NCBI GenBank assembly: GCA_052144935.1
Contig: JBKQPR010000119.1
Span: 1 to 64,000, forward strand
Reading direction: 5' to 3'
Length of the DNA: 64,000 nt
Source: JOPF133 sp052144935
GTDB lineage: Bacteria > Acidobacteriota > Terriglobia > Bryobacterales > Bryobacteraceae
Shown: positions 60,069 through 64,000 of the stretch, one piece after another
Layout of the letters: each line of letters starts with the position of its first letter
Position numbering within the stretch: the first letter of the stretch is position 1
Translations under genes and position numbers: made by a program
Notes under the pieces: model-generated
The model's database searches: none
The model's input: the letters and a program-made list of their open reading frames with translations, nothing else
What the model was told of the DNA's origin: nothing

Positions 60069-60950
60069 TTACGGCCCCGCCGCCCCCCGCAGCCACCTCA
60101 AGAGGACCGGCAGCGAGTGCAACTGGTCCACATGGTCGGGTGCGGAGTTGCCGGCGTAGCCGAGCAGCAGAAGGCGGCCGGCCCGTAGCTCGCTGAGCTG
60201 CTGCATCCCCATGGGACCCCACCTCACCACCGCGCTGGGGCGCAAGCCGAGCTGCGCCGCCAGATAGTCGGCCGTTTCGGTGGTGCTCGCAAAGGTGCCC
60301 GGAAAGATCTCGGAATGCGTCACGATGGCGCGCTTGCTGCCGGCGATGGCGTCGCGCGCCAGTTTGAGCCAGATCTCCAGGTTGGCCGTGTCGATTTTGG
60401 ATTCGAGCGGCCCGGGCTTTCCATCCACATAATCGGTGTGGATGCCGTCGATCATCAGCGCGCCATCCACCCGCGCATAGGAGTCCGGCGTCTTCAGGAT
60501 CTGCCGGATGGCGCCGCAGCCGGCGCTCCAACCGCCCAGCAGCACGCGCGCGAAATTCATGCCGGACTTGGCTTGGGCTTCGCGCAGCAGGGCCGGGAAA
60601 CGGCCGCCGTTCTCGAAGAGCTTGGCATAGGTCTCGGAAACGCCGCCCACCTGGACGCTCACCACCGCCATCCGATTGCGTGACGCCGCCAGTTCGGGCA
60701 GCCAGTCGCCTCCGTGAAAGAAGAACAGCAGCGGCGCGGCCTTGGCGGCCTTCAAATCCGCCGGAACGAAGAGCGTGCCCAACTCCAGCTTGTCCCGGCG
60801 GCCCGGCGCAGTTTCTTCGGGTAAGCGAGGGTGCGCCCGCGTGTGTTCCACCATGGGCGATGGGTTTTGGGGCGACGGGCTTCGCGCCGGTTGCGCCCAC
60901 ATCCCGGCAGCCAACGGGAGCACGGCCCACAGCATGGCAACCAGTTTCAT
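60069..60950 (-). CDS. Exported alpha/beta-hydrolase (esterase-like) protein
   Basis: A 293-residue protein with signal peptide KLVAMLWAVLPLAAGMWAQP. Alpha/beta-hydrolase features are APLLFFFHGGDWLPELAASR (the HGG oxyanion region), VLLGGWSAGCGAIRQIL (nucleophile elbow G-W-S-A-G) and DGALMIDGIHTDYV (probable acid strand). Lipid, acetyl-xylan or feruloyl esterase are all possible. An alternative start at 61016 overlaps the permease stop as TGATG but adds a repetitive n-region (VETKLVGMRPVETKAVQ); I prefer the ATG at 60950. Confidence 0.78.
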   Translation of the reverse strand: MKLVAMLWAVLPLAAGMWAQPARSPSPQNPSPMVEHTRAHPRLPEETAPGRRDKLELGTLFVPADLKAAKAAPLLFFFHGGDWLPELAASRNRMAVVSVQVGGVSETYAKLFENGGRFPALLREAQAKSGMNFARVLLGGWSAGCGAIRQILKTPDSYARVDGALMIDGIHTDYVDGKPGPLESKIDTANLEIWLKLARDAIAGSKRAIVTHSEIFPGTFASTTETADYLAAQLGLRPSAVVRWGPMGMQQLSELRAGRLLLLGYAGNSAPDHVDQLHSLPVLLRWLRGAAGP

Positions 60951-61015
60951 CTGAACCGCCTTCGTCTCAACCGGCCTCATCCCCACGAGCTTTGTCTCAA
61001 CCAGCGCGCGCCGCA

Positions 61016-62464
61016 TCAGCTCTTCTGCCCGCGCAAATGGCTGTGATAGCGCCCGTACAGGAAGTAGACGGCCTGGCCGATTACCAGCCACACGATCAGC
61101 CGCAGCCAGTTCGACCAGCCCAGCGAATACATCATCGCGAAGTTCCACACCATGCCGAGAATCGGCACCAGCGGCACCAGAGGGGTCTTGAACGGCCGAT
61201 CGGCGTTGGGGTTCTTCACGCGCATGATCCATACGCCGCCACAGACAATCACAAAGGCGAACAGCGTGCCGATGCTGGTCATGTGGCCCACGATGCTCAA
61301 CGGCAGAAACGCCGAGAAGGGCGCCACGAAGAAGAAGAACAGCATGTTGGAGCGCCAGGGGGTCTGAAACCGGGGGTGGATTTCGGAGAATATTTTCGGC
61401 ACCAGGCCATCCCGCGACATCGAGTAGAACACCCGCGACTGGCCCAGCAGCATCACCAGCATCACCGATGTGAAGCCGCAGATGATGCCGAATTTGATCA
61501 GGTTGTTCATCCACACATACGGCGTTTTGTCGATGGCCAAGGCTACCGGCGCCGCTACGCCAAGATCCTTATAGGAGACCATACCGGTGAGAATGAACCC
61601 GAACAGCACGTATAGCACCGTACAAATGGCCAGCGACCCGATGATGCCGATGGGCATGTCCTTCTGCGGGTTCTTGCATTCCTGGGCGGCCGTGGAGACC
61701 GCGTCGAATCCGATATAGGCGAAGAAGATGGTTCCCGCGCCCATCATCACCCCGCTGAATCCGTAGTGCCCGAACTGGCCCGTGTTGGCCGGAACGAAGG
61801 GCACATAATTGCCCGGGTCGATGTACTTCCAGCCGATGGCGATGAAAGTAACCACCACCATCAGCTTGATGACCACGATGACGCCGTTGGTGCGCGCGGA
61901 TTCCTTGATCCCCAGCATCAACAGCATGGAAATCAGAAACACGATGATCACGGCGGGAATATTGGCGATGCCTTGCACCATGGTGCCATCGGGCAATTTG
62001 AGCGCCTCGAACGGCCCGGCGACGAACTGCGGGGGCAGATTGATGCCAAAAGTGTGCAGCAGCGAGACGACATACGCCGACCAACTAATGGAGACGGTGG
62101 ACGATCCGACGGCGTATTCCAGCACCAGGTCCCAACCGATGATCCAGGCGATCCACTCGCCCATGGTGGTGTAGGCGTAGGTGTAGGCGCTGCCGGCCAC
62201 CGGGATCATGCACGAGAATTCGCTGTAGCACAGCCCCGCGAAAGCGCACCCGATGGCGGCCACCAGCATCGACAGCGGCACGCCCGGGCCGGAATTCTGC
62301 GCGGCCGTCACGCCGGTGAGCGAGAAGAGGCCCGATCCGATGATGGCGCCGATCCCCAGGGCAATCAGGTTGCCCCAGCCGAGCGTGCGCTTCAAGTGGA
62401 CCTTGCCGCCCTCCGACTCGGCAATGATGTACTCCACGGACTTGGTTGCGAAAAGGCTGTTCAT
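61016..62464 (-). CDS. APC-family amino acid permease
   Basis: A 482-residue, 12-14-helix secondary transporter of the cationic amino acid transporter subgroup. The start is MNSLFATKSVEYIIAESEGG, then LGWGNLIALGIGAIIGSGLF (the G-x-G-x-GSG substrate-binding unwound helix), PVAGSAYTYAYTTMGEWIAW and GFDAVSTAAQECKNPQKDMP. The end lies in FLYGRYHSHLRGQKS. The ATG at 62464 is the family start; the frame is open 34 codons upstream through repeats. It is followed by the esterase gene on the same strand. Confidence 0.93.
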   Translation of the reverse strand: MNSLFATKSVEYIIAESEGGKVHLKRTLGWGNLIALGIGAIIGSGLFSLTGVTAAQNSGPGVPLSMLVAAIGCAFAGLCYSEFSCMIPVAGSAYTYAYTTMGEWIAWIIGWDLVLEYAVGSSTVSISWSAYVVSLLHTFGINLPPQFVAGPFEALKLPDGTMVQGIANIPAVIIVFLISMLLMLGIKESARTNGVIVVIKLMVVVTFIAIGWKYIDPGNYVPFVPANTGQFGHYGFSGVMMGAGTIFFAYIGFDAVSTAAQECKNPQKDMPIGIIGSLAICTVLYVLFGFILTGMVSYKDLGVAAPVALAIDKTPYVWMNNLIKFGIICGFTSVMLVMLLGQSRVFYSMSRDGLVPKIFSEIHPRFQTPWRSNMLFFFFVAPFSAFLPLSIVGHMTSIGTLFAFVIVCGGVWIMRVKNPNADRPFKTPLVPLVPILGMVWNFAMMYSLGWSNWLRLIVWLVIGQAVYFLYGRYHSHLRGQKS

Positions 62465-62517
62465 ATTCGGAGATAACGGCAAAGATAGCACATCCGGGAG
62501 CGGGAGGGAGGCACTGT

Positions 62518-62600
62518 ATTTACCACGGAGGCACGGAGGGCACGGAGGAAGCGCGGAGAAGGACAAAGGAGAATTTGTTTTCCTCCGCGTCTCCGCGCCT
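62518..62600. repeat. CCACGGAGGCACGGAG-type dispersed repeat
   Basis: CCACGGAGGCACGGAGGGCA followed about 40 bases later by CTCCGCGTCTCCGCGCC, an imperfect inverted pair. This type of repeat is widespread between genes in environmental Acidobacteriota and Planctomycetes. Confidence 0.6.
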
Positions 62601-62743
62601 TATAGTAGCTCCAGCAGGAAAACTTAATCGAGAAGAGAAGCGGTGGGGGCAGTTCACCGGAGGAATGTGGAATCGAGGCTTTTCACCGCTCCCGAAATCT
62701 GCTAGGACTCTGGTTGAGCGGGCATCCCGCGGCTACGAATATC

Positions 62744-63403
62744 CGCGTCCAGCAGGCGATGCTTAGCGGAGTGTTTCGAGCCGCGGGTCAGCCCATCGCC
62801 GTTTGCCTGGAACAGGCGCGTGGGGGGCTACATGCTGGCCAAGTATTCCCACCTGGTGCTGTTCCCGGTGCACCCCACCACCGCGGCGCGCTACCGGGAG
62901 ACCTTTTCTCCTTCCGGGGCCAAGGCGGATCCCAGCGATACCGCCTACCTGCTGGACCTGTTATTGCGTCATGGCGATAAGTTGCGGCAGTTGCAGCCGG
63001 ACACCGTAGAGACTCGTCTGCTGCAGATTCTGACCGAGCAGCGTCGGCGCATGGTCAACGAGAAAACCCGCCAGGGCCTGCGCCTCACCGATTGTTGGAA
63101 GACCTATTTTCCGCAGGTGCTCACCTGGTTTGGAAAGGTGAGTTCTCCGCTGGTGGGCGCCCTGCTGGAGCAATGGCCCACTCTGGGGGAACTCCAGCGG
63201 CAGCATCCGGCACCTTGCGCCAGTTCTTCCATGCGCAGAACTGCCACAGCGAGGAGCGCATCCGGGAGCGCCTCGAAGCCATCTACCAGGCCACCCCGGC
63301 CACTCTCGATCCGGCGGTGCTGGAGGGTTTCGGTATGATCGCCCAAGGGTTAGTGGCGCTGTTGCACACCCTGCGCGGTCAGATCGAGGCCGGCAACCGA
63401 TAA
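62744..63403 (+). pseudogene. IS110-family transposase, truncated and frameshifted
   Basis: Three overlapping frames give RAAGQPIAVCLEQARG, then YMLAKYSHLVLFPVHPTTAA, KADPSDTAYLLDLLLRHGDK, TDCWKTYFPQVLTWFGKVSS and ATLDPAVLEGFGMIAQGLVA. The KADPSDTAYL segment is the second Asp of the RuvC-like DEDD catalytic site of IS110. The first about 70 residues and the C-terminal Transposase_20 domain are missing. Frame changes lie near 62823 and 63205. Confidence 0.75.
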
Positions 63404-63747
63404 CCAATTTCATACTGGCAGGCGGTTCCACCCGTACACGTCAGCACGATGTCGCCGTTTGCTCTGTGAGACCTCCAACCCGCAACGTCGGCGCCACGGA
63501 CACGGTGGCCGGGCGGGCGAACGGAGGGGGTTCCTGCGCGCTGGGATCGCGAGAGCGGGATCGCCGTAGCAAAGGCAAAAAGCCCCCACGAGGAACTGCC
63601 ATGCCTCATTGTACGCGCGGCCACGCGACTTACCACCCTCATCCCTTGGGAGCGGCCGGGCCTTGGGAGGAATCGCCGGCTGGCTTAAAGGGCGTTGCAG
63701 TGCGGATTCTGTTGTCGTCCGGTTCATGAAAAGTGCGGTGGGCGGCC
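63404..63747. other. Intergenic region, no gene seen
   Basis: Open frames here are short and unlike known proteins. The downstream end holds the motA promoter. Confidence 0.45.
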
Positions 63748-63774
63748 TCAACTTTCCCGCTCCGCAGTCGATAA
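63748..63774 (+). promoter_or_regulatory. Sigma-28 (FliA)-like promoter for motA
   Basis: TCAACTTT (63748-63755), an 11-base spacer and GTCGATAA (63767-63774). Against the sigma-28 consensus TAAAGTTT-N11-GCCGATAA this matches 6 of 8 and 7 of 8 positions with exact spacing. It lies 32 bases before the motA ATG. Confidence 0.7.
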
Positions 63775-63805
63775 GCGGATTGAACAATATGCATTCGATC
63801 CGCCT

Positions 63806-64000
63806 ATGCTGGCTCTTCTAGGTATCGTCCTGGTGTTTGCCGCCGTGCTGGGCGGCTTTCTCCTGGAGCGCGGCAACCCCTACGTCCTCATGCAACCGGC
63901 AGAGGTTCTGATCATTGGAGGCGCCGCCGTGGGGATTGTTCTGGTGGCCAACCCCTGGCCGGTCATTCGCAAAATGGGACGTGGCGCTTTCCTGGCCTTC
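63806..64000 (+). CDS. motA: Flagellar motor stator MotA, N-terminal part
   Basis: 65 residues before the window edge: LALLGIVLVFAAVLGGFLLE, then RGNPYVLMQPAEVLIIGGAA and GIVLVANPWPVIRKM. The first helix, the GG-x-LLERGNP loop and the second helix with E-x-LIIGGAA are characteristic of MotA, the proton-channel stator subunit. ATG at 63806. A sigma-28-like promoter lies just upstream, as expected for a late flagellar gene. Confidence 0.9.
   Translation, partial: MLALLGIVLVFAAVLGGFLLERGNPYVLMQPAEVLIIGGAAVGIVLVANPWPVIRKMGRGAFLAF

Noticed and set aside
59845..60930. A 361-residue minus-strand frame overlapping the esterase
   Set aside because: Arg/Gly/Pro-rich shadow in another frame of the alpha/beta-hydrolase gene.
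1..64000. tRNA, rRNA or riboswitch
   Set aside because: I saw no cloverleaf with a T-loop consensus, no rRNA-like sequence and no riboswitch core while reading; a covariance-model scan would be needed to exclude small ones.

Overview
The window looks like an Acidobacteriota chromosome, most likely of the Bryobacterales / Candidatus Solibacter type. This rests on gene content, not on a marker gene: a carboxypeptidase-regulatory (Oar-like) TonB-family outer membrane protein, many Tat-exported carbohydrate and DUF proteins (DUF1080, two DUF362 proteins, Tat-exported enolase-superfamily enzymes, a Tat aldo/keto reductase, SMP-30, GH20, GH28), PadR/TolC/RND efflux, hopanoid genes hpnI and hpnJ, a Ku/LigD pair and high GC. 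I saw no rRNA, tRNA or CRISPR/cas locus. The window opens inside an RND pump gene and closes inside motA.

Layout. 1-2.8 kb: padR-tolC-RND efflux operon (minus). 3-5.5 kb: a PmoA-like secreted protein, a DUF4160/DUF2442 pair, a decayed piece of the PmoA-like gene and a nucleotidyltransferase. 5.6-10.2 kb: hopanoid operon (minus): LolA-like protein, HpnJ, two half-size EamA transporters, a 24-bp minisatellite, HpnI. 10.5-17.9 kb: a frameshifted TIR-CHAT gene behind a Tat DUF1080 protein and a three-domain DNA ligase D, divergent from ku. 18-25 kb: VOC protein, GT39 transferase, a broken hypothetical gene, DUF362 protein, then an AKR/DUF6599 operon. 25-30.6 kb: J-domain protein, VapBC relic, and a five-gene respiratory module (small membrane protein, cNMP-binding protein, tetraheme cytochrome, four-cluster Fe-S protein, NrfD). 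31-35.6 kb: Oar-like outer membrane protein, HNH relic, brnTA. 36-49.7 kb: a mostly minus-strand run of exported metabolic proteins. 49.9-63.4 kb: a decayed region with relics of tannase, an Oar-like protein, IS110 transposases, a short-chain dehydrogenase, a CehA-like protein and a VPS10-like protein. Interspersed intact genes are SMP-30, GH20, a UroD-fold protein, a DHDPS-like aldolase, an esterase and an APC permease. 63.8 kb: motA behind a sigma-28-like promoter.

How the genes work together. The exported enzymes fit a soil organism that scavenges plant and microbial polysaccharides and aromatic or polyhydroxy acids: outer-membrane uptake through the Oar-like protein, periplasmic GH28/GH20/DUF1080/SMP-30/enolase steps, then APC import. 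LigD and Ku provide end-joining repair. HpnI/HpnJ modify the head group of C35 hopanoids, and the LolA-like and EamA-like partners suggest transport of the product. The NrfD/Fe-S/cytochrome module would pass electrons between quinone and periplasmic carriers.

Two themes recur. First, tandem minisatellites with units of 12, 15 and 24 bp lie at gene junctions and in the protein linkers of LigD. Second, several palindromic dispersed repeats lie between or inside genes. At least ten genes are broken, many by single-base frameshifts. Natural decay fits where fragments are truncated or rearranged, but assembly indels cannot be excluded for the simple frameshifts.
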